A stretch of DNA of 64,000 nucleotides, taken from assembly GCF_020991085.1 (NCBI RefSeq), contig NZ_CP087719.1, forward strand, positions 2,996,001 through 3,060,000, in the 5' to 3' direction. The position numbers and the translations under genes are program-made. Source of the DNA: Roseomonas sp. OT10. Its GTDB lineage: Bacteria > Pseudomonadota > Alphaproteobacteria > Acetobacterales > Acetobacteraceae. The notes under the pieces are model-generated. The model was not told the origin of the DNA, did no database searches, and saw nothing but the letters and a program-made list of their open reading frames with translations. Shown here one piece after another: positions 51,223 through 59,541 of the stretch. The first letter of the stretch is position 1. Each line of letters starts with the position of its first letter.

Positions 51223-52254
51223 TCAGGCCGCGTCGCGCGCGGCGAACAGCGCATCCCACCCCGCGCGCAGCGGCGCGTGCGGCAGGTCGCGGGTGATCAG
51301 CACCAGGCGGGTGCGCGTGTCGCCGCCCGGCCATCGCTCCAGCGCCACCGGCGGGTGCAGCACGTGCTGCACGCCCTGCACCACCACCGGCCCCGGCTGC
51401 CCGGGCACGCCGACCAGCCCCTTCACCCGCAGCAGCCGCTCGCCGGCCTCGATCCGCACGCGGCGCAGCCAGGCGTCGAAGGCGCCCCAGTCCGGCGCCC
51501 GTTCCGACACCAGCGACAGCGCCGCCGTCTCCGCGCCATGCACCGCCTCCGCCCGCAGGCGCGAGGCCGGCAGCGCCGCCAGCCATTCCGCGACCGGCGC
51601 CGGCCCGTCCCGCCCCAGGAAGCGCGCCGGGAAGATCGCCGCCGGATCGGCCTCGCCCTGCCGCACCTCGGCCACCGGGGCCAGCGGGTTCAGCCGCGCC
51701 AGCACCGCCCGCAGCGCCGCCGCCTCCGGCGCGGCGAGGTCCGTCTTGGTCAGCAGCAGCCGGTCCGCCAGCGCCACCTGCGCCCGCGCCTCCGGATGCT
51801 CCGCGAGCTGCCCCTGGCCGAAGACCGCGTCCACCGTCGCCACCACCGCCTCCAGCCGCAGCACGCGCGACAGCAGCGGGTTGCGCAGCATCGCCTGGAG
51901 GATCGGCGCCGGATCGGCCAGCCCCGAGGGCTCCACGATCAGCCGCTCGAAGCGCGGCAACGCCCCCGCCTCGCGCCGGGTAAAAAGGCGCATCACCCCC
52001 GCCTCCCAGTCGCCGGAGAGGTTGCAGCACAGGCAGCCATTGGCCAGCACCACGCTGCGGTCGCCCTCCTCGCCGATCAGGTGCTGGTCGATCGGCACCG
52101 CGCCGAACTCGTTGATCGCCACCGCCGTGCCCGCCATCTCCGGGCGCCGCAGCAGCGCGTTCACCAGCGTCGTCTTGCCGCTGCCCAGGAAGCCGCCCAA
52201 CAACGCCACGGGCAGCCGCGCGGCATCCTGCGCCTCGGGGGTGAAGCGGGTCAT
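51223..52254 (-). CDS. CobW/COG0523 family GTP-binding metallochaperone
   Basis: 343 residues. Walker A is GGFLGSGKTTLVNALL (20-35), the metal-binding CxCC motif is GCLCCN (Cys74, Cys76, Cys77), and the base-recognition segment is LLLTKTDLAAPEA. The C-terminal CobW_C domain is present (RIEAGERLLRVKGLVGVPGQ, VVQGVQHVLHPP). COG0523 proteins deliver zinc or another metal to client enzymes at the expense of GTP. The co-transcribed amidohydrolase is the obvious candidate client. Confidence 0.88.
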   Translation of the reverse strand: MTRFTPEAQDAARLPVALLGGFLGSGKTTLVNALLRRPEMAGTAVAINEFGAVPIDQHLIGEEGDRSVVLANGCLCCNLSGDWEAGVMRLFTRREAGALPRFERLIVEPSGLADPAPILQAMLRNPLLSRVLRLEAVVATVDAVFGQGQLAEHPEARAQVALADRLLLTKTDLAAPEAAALRAVLARLNPLAPVAEVRQGEADPAAIFPARFLGRDGPAPVAEWLAALPASRLRAEAVHGAETAALSLVSERAPDWGAFDAWLRRVRIEAGERLLRVKGLVGVPGQPGPVVVQGVQHVLHPPVALERWPGGDTRTRLVLITRDLPHAPLRAGWDALFAARDAA

Positions 52255-52262
52255 GCGTCGTG

Positions 52263-52531
52263 CCGCCCCCCGGGGTGAGGCGCTGCCTCCCCCCGATACC
52301 CCCCTCCGCCGGGGGCGAGCCGGCCCCCGGACCCCGGCGGGAGTCCGCCATCGGCCAGGGGTGGCGACAGCAGGTTTTCAGGGCCGCGAGCGAGGCGGCC
52401 GCCGTCGCCGGGGAGCCATGCTCCCCGGCGCGACCACGCCCCGTGAATGCGGGTCCAGGGGCTCTGCTCCTGGCGGATGAGAGGTATCGGGGAGAAGGCA
52501 GAGCCTTCTCCCCGGGCACCGGCGCAACGCC
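52263..52531 (-). repeat. Diverged copy D of the hairpin-rich element
   Basis: Shares order and structure, but not close sequence, with copies A-C: the stem-loop at 52407-52429 (GCCGGGGAGC/GCTCCCCGGC, loop CAT), then the stem-loop at 52489-52513 (11-bp perfect, loop AGA), then the stop of the SDR gene at 52532. The left part (about 52266-52313) resembles an inverted fragment of the same element. It follows the SDR gene exactly as A-C follow theirs. Confidence 0.7.
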
Positions 52532-53290
52532 TCACTGCGGCGCCATGCGCAGCGCGCCATCCAGCCGGATGGTCTCGCCGTTCAGCACGCGGTTGCGCGC
52601 GATGGCGACCACCAGCTCCGCGAACTCCTCCGGCCGGCCGAGGCGCTTGGGGAAGAGCGGCTGCTGGCCCAGGGATTCGCGCACCTCGGCCGGCAGCCCG
52701 GCCATCAGCGGCGTGTCGAACAGGCCGGGGGCGATGGTGTTCACGCGGATGCCGAAGCGCGCCAGCTCGCGCGCGGCCGGCAGCGTCATGGCGACGATCC
52801 CGCCCTTGCTGGCGGCATAGGCCGTCTGGCCGATCTGCCCGTCATAGGCGGCGACGGAGGCGGTGCAGACCACCAGGCCACGCTCGCCCTGCTCATCGGG
52901 CGGCGTCTCCGCCATGCGCGCGGCGGCGAGGCGCAGCAGGTTGAAGGTGCCGCCCAGGTTCACCGCGACGACCCGGTTGAACGGGTCCAGCGGATGCGGC
53001 CCGTCGCGCCCGACCACGCGGCGGGCGGGGCCGACCCCGGCGCAGGCCACGGCGAGGCGCAGCGGGCCCAGCCCGGCGGCGGCGTCCACGGCGGCCTGCA
53101 TCGCGTCCTCATCCGTCACGTCGCCCGCGATGGCGACGCCGCCGAGGCGTGCGGCCACGGCCTCGGCCGCCTCGGCGTTGCGGTCCAGCACGGCCACCCG
53201 CGCCCCGGCGGCGGCCAGGGCCTCGGCGGTGGCGGCGCCCAGGCCGGAGCCGCCCCCGGTGACCAGCACGGCGATGCCCTGGAGGTCCAT
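52532..53290 (-). CDS. SDR family oxidoreductase (3-hydroxyacyl-CoA dehydrogenase-like)
   Basis: 252 residues. It has VTGGGSGLGAATAEALAAAG, Asp in VAVLDRNAEA (NAD), VACAGVGPARRVVGRDGPHP, catalytic Ser in VCTASVAAYDGQIGQ, Tyr/Lys in AYAASKGGIVAMT, and IAPGLFDTPLMAGLP. The sequence resembles HSD17B10-type 3-hydroxyacyl-CoA dehydrogenases. In operon after an acyl-CoA dehydrogenase, ligase and crotonase, it would oxidise the hydroxyacyl-CoA step of side-chain degradation. Repeat copy D starts at its stop. Confidence 0.86.
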   Translation of the reverse strand: MDLQGIAVLVTGGGSGLGAATAEALAAAGARVAVLDRNAEAAEAVAARLGGVAIAGDVTDEDAMQAAVDAAAGLGPLRLAVACAGVGPARRVVGRDGPHPLDPFNRVVAVNLGGTFNLLRLAAARMAETPPDEQGERGLVVCTASVAAYDGQIGQTAYAASKGGIVAMTLPAARELARFGIRVNTIAPGLFDTPLMAGLPAEVRESLGQQPLFPKRLGRPEEFAELVVAIARNRVLNGETIRLDGALRMAPQ

Positions 53291-53311
53291 GCGCGTCTCT
53301 CCCGTTTCGTT

Positions 53312-54931
53312 TCAGTCAGGGGCGAAAGCGGCGTCGAAGGCCGCATCCAGGTCGCCGCGCAGGCAGCGGGCGGCGAGCAGCGCGGCGCGCTCCTCCGCCT
53401 CGGCGGCGTGGAAGGCGGCGAGGGCGGCGTAGCGTCCCGCCAGCGGCCCGGCCGTCTCCGCGGCCCGGCGCAGCAGCCCGTCGGCGGCGGCGAGGCCCAG
53501 CAGGCGCAGGAAGGGCACGGCGGCGGCCTCCCGCGTACGGGCCGGCGCGTCGGCCAGGGCGGCGACGGTGCCGCGCAGCCGGGCGGCCAGCGGCGCGGCG
53601 GGGGCGAGGCGATCCAGCACCTCGCCCAGCACGGCGCCGCCATCGCCCAGCACCCGGCGCAGCAGCAGATCCAGCCCCTGGATCGCCGTGGTGCCCTCGT
53701 AGAGCGAGAAGACCCGGGCGTCGCGCAGCATCCGTTCGGCCGGCCATTCGCGGACATAGCCGGCGCCGCCGAGGACCTGGATGGCCGCATCGGCATTGGC
53801 GAAGCCCGCCTCGGCCCCCAGCGCCTTGGCGACGGGCAGCAGCAGCGCGGCGCGCGCGGCGGCGGAGGGGTCGCCGGCATCGCCCGCATCGACCCAGGCG
53901 GCGGCCTGGAGCGCGATCAGCCGCACCGCCTCGGCGCGGGCCTGCGCGGCCAGCAGCAGGCGGCGCACCTCGGCATGTCGCATGATCGGGACCGGCGGCG
54001 CGTCGGGCGGGCCGCCCTGGGCGCGGTCGCGGGCATAGGAGAGCGCCAGCGACGCGGCGGCCTGGGCCACCGCCGCGCCCTGCACCGCCACGCCCAGGCG
54101 CATGCCCACGATCATCGCGAACAGCGTCGGCAGGCCACGCCCGGCCGGTCCGACGGGGATTCCCACCGCGTCCTCGAACCCCAGGGTGCAGGTGGGCGAG
54201 CCGTGCAGGCCCAGCTTCTCCTCCAGCCGCAGCGCCGCCACCCCGTTGCGCGCGCCGTCGTCCAGCGTGTCGGGGACGAGGAACAGCGACAGGCCGCGCG
54301 TCCCGGCGGGCGCGCCGCGCGGGCGGGCCAGGACGAAATGGCCGATCCGCTCCGACAGGTCGTGGTCGCCGAAGGAGATCCAGCACTTCTCGCCGGTCAG
54401 GCGCCAGGTGCCGTCCGCCCCCTCCTCCGCGCGCAGGCGGATGCGGCCGACATCGGAGCCCGCCTGCGGCTCGGAGATGCAGATGCTCGCGGTCCAGGAC
54501 CCGTCGGCGAGGCGCGGCAGCCACGCCCCCGCGAGCGCCCCGCCCTGCTGCACCAGCAGGCGGCTGGCGCAGCGGGCGTTGATCGCCAGCATGCCGAAGG
54601 CCGGATTGGCGGCGTCGAAGACCTCCTGCGCCGCGCTCGCCACCGCCAGAGGCAGCCCGGCGCCGCCGGCCGTCTCGGGCGAGGCCAGCCCGGCCCAGCC
54701 GCCCCCGGCGAAGTCGCGCCAGGTGGCCGCGTGGCCCGTGGCGGTGCGGACGCGGCCGCCCTCCAGCCGGCAGCCCTCGCGGTCGGCGACGGCGGCCAGC
54801 GGCGCCAGCCGGTCGCGGGCGAAGCGCTCCGCCTCCTCCAGCACGGCGGCGGTCGTCTCCGCATCCGGCCGCGCCTCTACCCCGTCCACGACGCGGTCGA
54901 GCAGCAGCGCCAGGGTCGCGGCCTGGCTCAC
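53312..54931 (-). CDS. Acyl-CoA dehydrogenase
   Basis: 539 residues from a GTG overlapping the ligase stop (GTGA). FAD-contact segments are SICISEPQAGSDVGRIRLRA and GEKCWISFGDHDLSERIGHF; FQVLGGAGYVREWPAERMLR-type AIQVLGGAGYVREWPAERML and FSLYEGTTAIQGLDLL form the C-terminal FAD/active-site part. A C-terminal extension of ~120 residues is as in the ACAD9/phenylpropanoyl type. It likely introduces the 2,3 double bond into dihydrocinnamoyl-CoA or a related acyl-CoA. The longer open frame reaching 55960 is only an overlap in another gene. Confidence 0.88.
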   Translation of the reverse strand: MSQAATLALLLDRVVDGVEARPDAETTAAVLEEAERFARDRLAPLAAVADREGCRLEGGRVRTATGHAATWRDFAGGGWAGLASPETAGGAGLPLAVASAAQEVFDAANPAFGMLAINARCASRLLVQQGGALAGAWLPRLADGSWTASICISEPQAGSDVGRIRLRAEEGADGTWRLTGEKCWISFGDHDLSERIGHFVLARPRGAPAGTRGLSLFLVPDTLDDGARNGVAALRLEEKLGLHGSPTCTLGFEDAVGIPVGPAGRGLPTLFAMIVGMRLGVAVQGAAVAQAAASLALSYARDRAQGGPPDAPPVPIMRHAEVRRLLLAAQARAEAVRLIALQAAAWVDAGDAGDPSAAARAALLLPVAKALGAEAGFANADAAIQVLGGAGYVREWPAERMLRDARVFSLYEGTTAIQGLDLLLRRVLGDGGAVLGEVLDRLAPAAPLAARLRGTVAALADAPARTREAAAVPFLRLLGLAAADGLLRRAAETAGPLAGRYAALAAFHAAEAEERAALLAARCLRGDLDAAFDAAFAPD

Positions 54932-56772
54932 GGCCGGATCACCGCCGGGTCGGCGTCGCCGTAGAGCGCGGCCAGCACCTCCGGCCGGTGGCGCAGGATG
55001 GCGCGCGCGTTCAGCGAGCCCTTGTCGGTGATCTCGCCCTTCGCCAGGGAGGGCGGCTCCACCAGGAACAGCGCCCGGCCGATGCGGCGCGAGGAGGGCT
55101 CCCCCTCGTTCATCGCGTGCAGCGCCCGGCCCACCTCGCGCCCCAGCGCGGCGGCGGTGTCGGGGTCGCGCAGTTCCGCACGGTGGTGCTCGTGCGGCAC
55201 GAGGAGGAGGCCGATCTCCTCGCGGTTCTCGCCCACCACCAGCAGGTCGCGCACCGCCCCGGCCAGGGCGGCCAGCGCCCGGATCTTCACCGCCCCCGCA
55301 TTCACCCGCGTGCCGGTGGAGAGCTTGAAGTCCTCCGTCAGCCTTCCGTCGAACAGGAAGCCCTGCTCCGGATGCGCGGGATCGACCCAGCGCAGCGCGT
55401 CGCCCGTGCGGAACCACCCGTCCTCGTCGAAGGCCGCCGCCGTCGCCTCCGGCTCGCGCCAGTAGCCCGGGGTGATGTTGGGGCCGCGCACCCGTGCCTC
55501 CAGCTTGTCGCCCTCCGGGACCAGGCGCAGCTCCACCCCCGGCAGCGGCGTGCCGATGCAGCCCACCGCGGCACCGGCGGCATGCGCCATGAGGATGGCC
55601 GGCGCCGTCTCGGTCAGTCCCCAGGAGGAGACCATGTGCACCCCGCCCTGCGCCCCGTGCGTCGCCGCCAGCGCCTCCAGCCGGCGCCAGAGCGGCGGCG
55701 GCAGGGCGGCGCCGGCATAGAACATCAGCCGCAGCCGCGCGAAGAAGGAGCGCGCGAGCGCCGCGTCCGCCTCCAGCCGGGGGATCAGCAGCTCGTAGCC
55801 CTTGGGCACGTTGAAGCTGATGGTGGGAGAGACCTCGCGCAGGTTCTCCAGTGTCCGCTCGAACTCGCCCGGGATCGGGCGGCCGTCGTCGATCCACAGC
55901 GTGCCGCCGTGGCGGATCACCATGTTCAGGTTCTTGCTGTTGCCGAAGACGTGGTTCCACGGCAGCCAGTCCAGCAGCACCGGCGGCTCCTGGCGCAGGA
56001 AGGTCCAGGCCTCGGCGATCTGCTCCTGGTTCGCCGCCATCATCCGGTGCGTGGCGATCACCCCCTTGGGCATGCCGGTGGAGCCGGAGGTGAAGAGCAG
56101 CTTGGCCGGCGCGTCCGGGTCCACCGCCGCCATGGCGCGCCCGACGGCGCCGTCATCCTCCGGCCCGTCGAGCAGCGCCGCGAAGGGCCGGGCCCGCTCC
56201 ACCCCGGCCGGGTCGGTGGCGTAGACGAGCGCGTCGCGCGCCTCCTCCAGCGCCAGGGCCCGGGCGAAGGGCGCCGCGCTGTCCACATGGATCAGGCCGG
56301 GCGTCAGCTTCGCCAGCACGTGGCGCAGCTTGCCCATCTCCGGATCGGCCAGGCTGTAGGGTGGCGAGACCGCGGCATAGGGGATGCCCACGGACTGCGC
56401 CGCGAGGCCGAGCAGGGCATGCTCGATCGCGTTCCCGGACAGCACCGCGACCGGCCGGTCCGGCCCCAGCCCCAGCCCCAGCCGGAGCAGGGCGCCCGCG
56501 ATCCGCCGCACCGTCGCCGCGGCCTCGGCATAGGAGACGCCGCGCCAGCCGCCCGCCGGGTCGCGCCGGCGCAGGAAGGGGCGGTCGGGCGCCTGCTCCG
56601 CCCAGCGGAAGAGGTGGCGCGTGATCAGCGGCTCGTGGGGCGGGAGCGGGCGCGGCGAGCGCACGACCCAGTCGCCGCCGGGACGCGGCTCCACCACCAC
56701 CTGCGGCTCCGAGAAGGTCCGCACGGGTTCGCCGGCAGCAGGAATCCAGGCCGGCTCCACGGTCTCCGACAT
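54928..56772 (-). CDS. Feruloyl-CoA synthetase-like acyl-CoA ligase
   Basis: 614 residues. AMP-binding P-loop is LLFTSGSTGMPKGVIATHRM. FCS-specific stretches are LLDWLPWNHVFGNSKNLNMV, NLREVSPTISFNVPKGYELL and MFYAGAALPPPLW. The A5 region reads VSSWGLTETAPAILM and the catalytic Lys lies in PSLAKGEITDKGSLNARAIL. The enzyme activates a hydroxycinnamic-type acid with ATP and CoA. GGAGGAGAAGAGGA precedes the ATG. It is between crotonase and acyl-CoA dehydrogenase genes and is presumably controlled by the MarR protein at 57778. Confidence 0.87.
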   Translation of the reverse strand: MSETVEPAWIPAAGEPVRTFSEPQVVVEPRPGGDWVVRSPRPLPPHEPLITRHLFRWAEQAPDRPFLRRRDPAGGWRGVSYAEAAATVRRIAGALLRLGLGLGPDRPVAVLSGNAIEHALLGLAAQSVGIPYAAVSPPYSLADPEMGKLRHVLAKLTPGLIHVDSAAPFARALALEEARDALVYATDPAGVERARPFAALLDGPEDDGAVGRAMAAVDPDAPAKLLFTSGSTGMPKGVIATHRMMAANQEQIAEAWTFLRQEPPVLLDWLPWNHVFGNSKNLNMVIRHGGTLWIDDGRPIPGEFERTLENLREVSPTISFNVPKGYELLIPRLEADAALARSFFARLRLMFYAGAALPPPLWRRLEALAATHGAQGGVHMVSSWGLTETAPAILMAHAAGAAVGCIGTPLPGVELRLVPEGDKLEARVRGPNITPGYWREPEATAAAFDEDGWFRTGDALRWVDPAHPEQGFLFDGRLTEDFKLSTGTRVNAGAVKIRALAALAGAVRDLLVVGENREEIGLLLVPHEHHRAELRDPDTAAALGREVGRALHAMNEGEPSSRRIGRALFLVEPPSLAKGEITDKGSLNARAILRHRPEVLAALYGDADPAVIRP

Positions 56773-56864
56773 TCCTCTTCTCCTCCTCCCGCGGCCCCCG
56801 GTTCCCTCCGGGGTGCCGCCGATGCCCAAGGCCCGACGACGCGGGCCGTTCCTCACGCCACCCG

Positions 56865-57677
56865 CTAGGCCCCGGGCTCCGCCAGCCGCGCCGCCCGCTT
56901 GGCGACGAAGGCCTCCAAGCGCGCGGCGGCCTCGGGGCCGGTCTGGGCCAGCGCCGCCATCATGCTCTCGACGAAGAGGCCATCCTCCTCGCTCATGTCC
57001 TGGATGCGCGGCAGGGCGTGCAGCACGCCCATCACCGTCAGCGGCGCCATGGTGGCGACCTTCGCCGCCAGCTCCGCCGCCTTCTCCTTCGCCTGGCCCT
57101 CCGGCACGAGGTAGTTCACCAGCCCCGCGCGCTCCGCCGCGGCGGCGTCCAGAACCCGGCCGGTCAGCATCATGTCCGCCATCCGCGAGGCGCCGAGCAG
57201 CCGCGCCACGTTCACCGAGGCGCCGCCGCCGACATAGATGCCGCGCTGCCCCTCGGGCAGGGCGAAGAAGGTGGTGGCATCGGCGACGCGCAGGTGGCAT
57301 GCCGTGGCCAGCTCCAGCCCGCCGCCGACGGTGGCGCCGTGCAGCGCGGCGATCACCGGGATGCGCCCGCGCCGGATCACGGAGAAGACGGCGTGCCAGC
57401 CGCGGGAATGGTGGAACACCTCCTCCGGCGTGCGGGCGCGATGCTCGGACAGGTCGAGCCCGGCGCAGAAGGCCGGCCCCTCCCCGAACACCACCGCGAC
57501 CCGCGCCTCCGCCTGTGCGCGGCGCACCGCCTGCTCCAGCGCCGCGAGCAACGCGTCGTGGATGGCGTTGCGCTTGGCCGGACGGTTCAGCCCGATCCAG
57601 GCCACGTCACCCCGCAGCGCGTAGGTGACGGCTTCGGCGGGCTCGCCTGCCTGCGTGTCCGTGGCCTGCGCCGACAT
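56865..57677 (-). CDS. Crotonase family enoyl-CoA hydratase
   Basis: 270 residues. CoA-binding and oxyanion segments are GLNRPAKRNAIHDALL, GEGPAFCAGLDLSEH and ALHGATVGGGLELATACHLR. Both catalytic glutamates of the hydratase type are kept: GGGLELA and FALPEGQRG. It is the first structural gene of the operon, with a MarR-type site 46-64 bp upstream of its start. It could hydrate and cleave feruloyl- or coumaroyl-CoA, or act as an ordinary hydratase; sequence alone does not decide. Confidence 0.86.
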   Translation of the reverse strand: MSAQATDTQAGEPAEAVTYALRGDVAWIGLNRPAKRNAIHDALLAALEQAVRRAQAEARVAVVFGEGPAFCAGLDLSEHRARTPEEVFHHSRGWHAVFSVIRRGRIPVIAALHGATVGGGLELATACHLRVADATTFFALPEGQRGIYVGGGASVNVARLLGASRMADMMLTGRVLDAAAAERAGLVNYLVPEGQAKEKAAELAAKVATMAPLTVMGVLHALPRIQDMSEEDGLFVESMMAALAQTGPEAAARLEAFVAKRAARLAEPGA

Positions 57678-57722
57678 CCTCTCGCCTCCCCCGCCGCCCG
57701 GGCCGCCGCCGCGGCCCTGTCA

Positions 57723-57741
57723 TATCTTATGCTTTATAACA
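57723..57741. promoter_or_regulatory. MarR-type operator, site 1 (crotonase operon)
   Basis: TATCTTATG-ctt-TATAACA. It is identical at all 16 fixed positions to the site at 58359-58377. The core TTAT-N5-ATAA is an inverted repeat typical of MarR binding. It stands in an AT-rich island between the MarR gene stop and the crotonase start. Confidence 0.7.
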
Positions 57742-57777
57742 ATAAACGGGTGCCCGGCCGGCCGCAAGGACAAAGCG

Positions 57778-58287
57778 TCACGACGCCAGGAATCGGCGCA
57801 GCCCCGCCAGGATCGCTTCGTGCTGCCGCACGGTCAGGCGCTGCGCGAACTCCGCCTCCATCGCCAGCACCGCGCGCGACAGGGTCGCGAAGGCGGCGGC
57901 GCCGGCAGGGCTGAGGCGCAGCATGTTGGCCCGGCGGTTCCGCGCGTCCGCGTGGCGCTGCACCAGCCCGTCGGCCTCCATCGCGGCGATGAGGACCGCG
58001 AAGTTGGACTGCTTGATCTGCAGCGCATTGGCCAGCGCCACCTGGCGCGCGCCGGGATTGGCCGAGAGCAGGGCCAGCACGGCATAGCGCGCGGGCGTCA
58101 GCCCGTGCGGGCTGAAGCGCTGGTGGAACTCGTCGAAGATCCGCTGCTGCGCGATGCGCATCAGGAAGCCGAGATGCGTGTCCAGCGGCGAGAGATCGAC
58201 CTCCGCCGCTTCGGTCGGCCCGCCGGCATCCGGGGCGGGCGCCGCGGCACGGGCCGCGCGGGGAAGGGCTTTCGGTCGGGCTGCCAT
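57778..58287 (-). CDS. MarR family transcriptional regulator (CouR/FerR-like)
   Basis: 169 residues. A ~30-residue Ala/Pro-rich N-terminus is followed by the MarR fold: THLGFLMRIAQQRIFDEFHQ, LTPARYAVLALLSANPGARQ, the recognition helix ALQIKQSNFAVLIAAMEADG, the wing VQRHADARNRRANMLRLSPA, and a dimerisation helix at the end. MarR regulators of hydroxycinnamate operons (CouR, FerR) respond to the CoA thioester. The two matching operators, one before the crotonase operon and one before this gene, fit autoregulation plus control of the pathway and of the divergent Bug operon. Confidence 0.85.
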   Translation of the reverse strand: MAARPKALPRAARAAAPAPDAGGPTEAAEVDLSPLDTHLGFLMRIAQQRIFDEFHQRFSPHGLTPARYAVLALLSANPGARQVALANALQIKQSNFAVLIAAMEADGLVQRHADARNRRANMLRLSPAGAAAFATLSRAVLAMEAEFAQRLTVRQHEAILAGLRRFLAS

Positions 58288-58358
58288 CCGCCTGTGTTAC
58301 CGGAGGCGGTTGCGCCGAGGAAGCCGTCCCCCCGCGACACACGGGATCGTTGACGTGC

Positions 58359-58377
58359 TATCTTATGAGATATAACA
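58359..58377. promoter_or_regulatory. MarR-type operator, site 2 (MarR/Bug divergent region)
   Basis: TATCTTATG-aga-TATAACA, sharing all fixed positions with site 1. The left part also forms a near-palindrome, TATCTTATGAGATA. It is 72 bp upstream of the MarR start and 164 bp upstream of the Bug-protein start on the other side, so it may control both. Confidence 0.7.
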
Positions 58378-58540
58378 TCTTCCACGTCCAGGAAGGCGCG
58401 GAGCCGCTCAGGCACCGCGATACGTACGAGCGAACGATGCCGGAGGCCGCCGCGAACCCGCGGCACCCCGACCGGCGGGCCGAAACCGGCACGACCATGC
58501 GCCGTAGCACCGGCGTGCCCGAAGGGAGGACAGGACGGCG

Positions 58541-59515
58541 ATGCATGCCAGGATCACTCGACGCGCCACATTCGGCCTGGCGGCGGCGGCCGTCACGGCC
58601 GGCGGCGCAGGCGCGCAGACGATCAACCGCGTCGCCCGCATCCTCAACGGCTTTCCGCCCGGCGGCTCCAGCGACACGGTCGCCCGGCTCTATGCCGAGC
58701 ACATGCGCGACGTCTACGCGCCGCAGGTGATCGTGGAAGCGCGCTCGGGCGCGGGTGGGCGGCTGGCGCTGGAAGCCGGCAAGGCCGCCGCCCCGGATGG
58801 CGCGACGCTGATCCAGTCCCCCGCCGGGCAGCTCACCCTCTACCCGCACATCTACCGCCAGCTGAACTACACGCTGGACGACTTCATCCCGGTCAGCCCC
58901 CTGGTGACCTATGCCCAGGTGCTGGCGGTCGGCGCCGACAACCCGTCGCGCGACCTGAAGGAGTTCGCCGACTGGGCCAGGAAGCGCGGCGGCGAGGTTC
59001 CCTTCGGCTCCGCCGGCGCCGGCACCTGGGCGCATTTCATGGGTCTGAGCATCGGCAAGGCGCTCGGCGTGCCGATGGCGCACGTGCCCTATCGCGGCAC
59101 GACGCCGGGCCTGCAGGATCTCCTCGGCGGGCAGATCCCCGCCATCAGCTGCGTGCTCGGCGAGGCGACGGAGCTGTACCGCGCCGGCAAGCTGAAGATC
59201 ATCGGCGTCTCCACCGCGGAGCGCTCCGCCCGTGCGCCCGACGTGCCGACCTATGCCGAGCAGGGCTTCCCGACCCTGACCAGCGAGGAGTGGTTCGGCC
59301 TCTTCCTGCCGGCGCGCACGCCGGCGCCGATCGTGGCCGCGGCGCACCAGGCGGTGCAGGCCGCGGCGGCGAAGCCGGAGCTGCGCGCGGCGATGGAGAA
59401 GCTGGAATACCGCATCCCGACCAGCACGCCGGAGGAGTTCGCCGCCCGCATCCGGCGCGAACGCGACGGCTGGGGCCCGATCGTCGCGGAGTCCGGCTTC
59501 CGGGTGGAGGAGTAG
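58541..59515 (+). CDS. Bug/TctC-family periplasmic substrate-binding protein
   Basis: 324 residues. The signal MHARITRRATFGLAAAAVTA ends at GAQTIN. Bug features: ILNGFPPGGSSDTVARLYAE, VIVEARSGAGGRLALEAGKA, LIQSPAGQLTLYPHIYRQLN, VPFGSAGAGTWAHFMGLSIG and MAHVPYRGTTPGLQDLLGGQ. It should bind a carboxylic acid in the periplasm. GGGAGGA precedes the ATG. No membrane subunits are nearby. It may serve the hydroxycinnamate operon (shared operator region), the downstream FAD/SDR operon, or both. Confidence 0.9.
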   Translation: MHARITRRATFGLAAAAVTAGGAGAQTINRVARILNGFPPGGSSDTVARLYAEHMRDVYAPQVIVEARSGAGGRLALEAGKAAAPDGATLIQSPAGQLTLYPHIYRQLNYTLDDFIPVSPLVTYAQVLAVGADNPSRDLKEFADWARKRGGEVPFGSAGAGTWAHFMGLSIGKALGVPMAHVPYRGTTPGLQDLLGGQIPAISCVLGEATELYRAGKLKIIGVSTAERSARAPDVPTYAEQGFPTLTSEEWFGLFLPARTPAPIVAAAHQAVQAAAAKPELRAAMEKLEYRIPTSTPEEFAARIRRERDGWGPIVAESGFRVEE

Positions 59516-59541
59516 GCCAGGCAGGCCGAGCCGGTCCGGGC

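Noticed and set aside
53312-55960. An 882-codon frame suggesting a ligase-dehydrogenase fusion
   Set aside because: Only the part from the GTG at 54931 encodes acyl-CoA dehydrogenase. Upstream it is out of frame with the ligase gene, which has its own stop at 54928-54930.
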